Origin: Desulfobacterales bacterium
GTDB lineage: Bacteria > Desulfobacterota > Desulfobacteria > Desulfobacterales > JAUCGF01
Reading direction: 5' to 3'
DNA: 5,964 nucleotides
Assembly (NCBI GenBank): GCA_029940345.1
Contig: JAOZRC010000361.1
Span: 1 to 5,964, forward strand
The position numbers were made by a program, and so were the translations under genes. This document shows positions 5,957 through 5,964 of this stretch, one piece after another (positions within the stretch are counted from its first letter, which is position 1; every line of letters begins with the position of its first letter). The notes beneath the pieces were generated by a model. It was not told the origin of the DNA. It ran no database searches and saw nothing but the letters and a program-made list of their open reading frames with translations.

Positions 5957-5964
5957 GATGGGTA

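Noticed and set aside
1..5964. A new defence, phage or RNA-guided system.
   Set aside because: All five proteins belong to housekeeping or envelope families or have a readable domain layout; no direct-repeat array, reverse transcriptase, nuclease, or toxin-antitoxin pair is visible.

Overview
The window looks like ordinary chromosome from a Gram-negative bacterium of moderate GC. It holds five complete protein genes, all on the + strand, separated by intergenic DNA that carries two palindromic, apparently transposed, non-coding elements. An AmpG-type muropeptide permease and a membrane-anchored LysM protein point to a diderm with peptidoglycan. A GTP-type PEP carboxykinase of an unusual sequence type and abundant palindromic repeats would suit an environmental proteobacterium or Desulfobacterota member. 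That assignment is an inference from general impression, not from any marker gene in the window.

Layout. Bases 1-267 hold no gene; the first 50 are a strand-biased low-complexity stretch cut by the window edge. Bases 268-1011 encode a single-pass membrane protein with a cytoplasmic acidic tail, a periplasmic coiled coil, a Pro/Thr/Lys linker and a C-terminal LysM domain. Bases 1012-1232 contain a 107-bp palindromic element with a perfect 8-bp target-site duplication and a strong inner hairpin, followed by a possible promoter for the next gene. Bases 1233-1856 encode the RdgB/HAM1 XTP/dITP pyrophosphatase. Bases 1857-2107 contain a second, 160-bp palindromic element. Bases 2108-2692 encode a small nitroreductase-fold flavoprotein, 2714-4681 a divergent GTP-type PEP carboxykinase, and 4709-5956 an AmpG-family permease.

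How the genes relate. Nitroreductase, pckG and ampG follow one another with gaps of 21 and 27 bases and no terminator-like hairpin between them, so they may be one transcript, although their functions (flavin redox, gluconeogenesis/anaplerosis, cell-wall recycling) are not obviously linked. The LysM gene and rdgB are probably separate units, split from each other and from the downstream cluster by the two elements. I found no CRISPR, RNA gene, phage gene, transposase or defence system. The parts most worth a second look are the two non-autonomous palindromic elements and the altered active-site motifs of the PEP carboxykinase.
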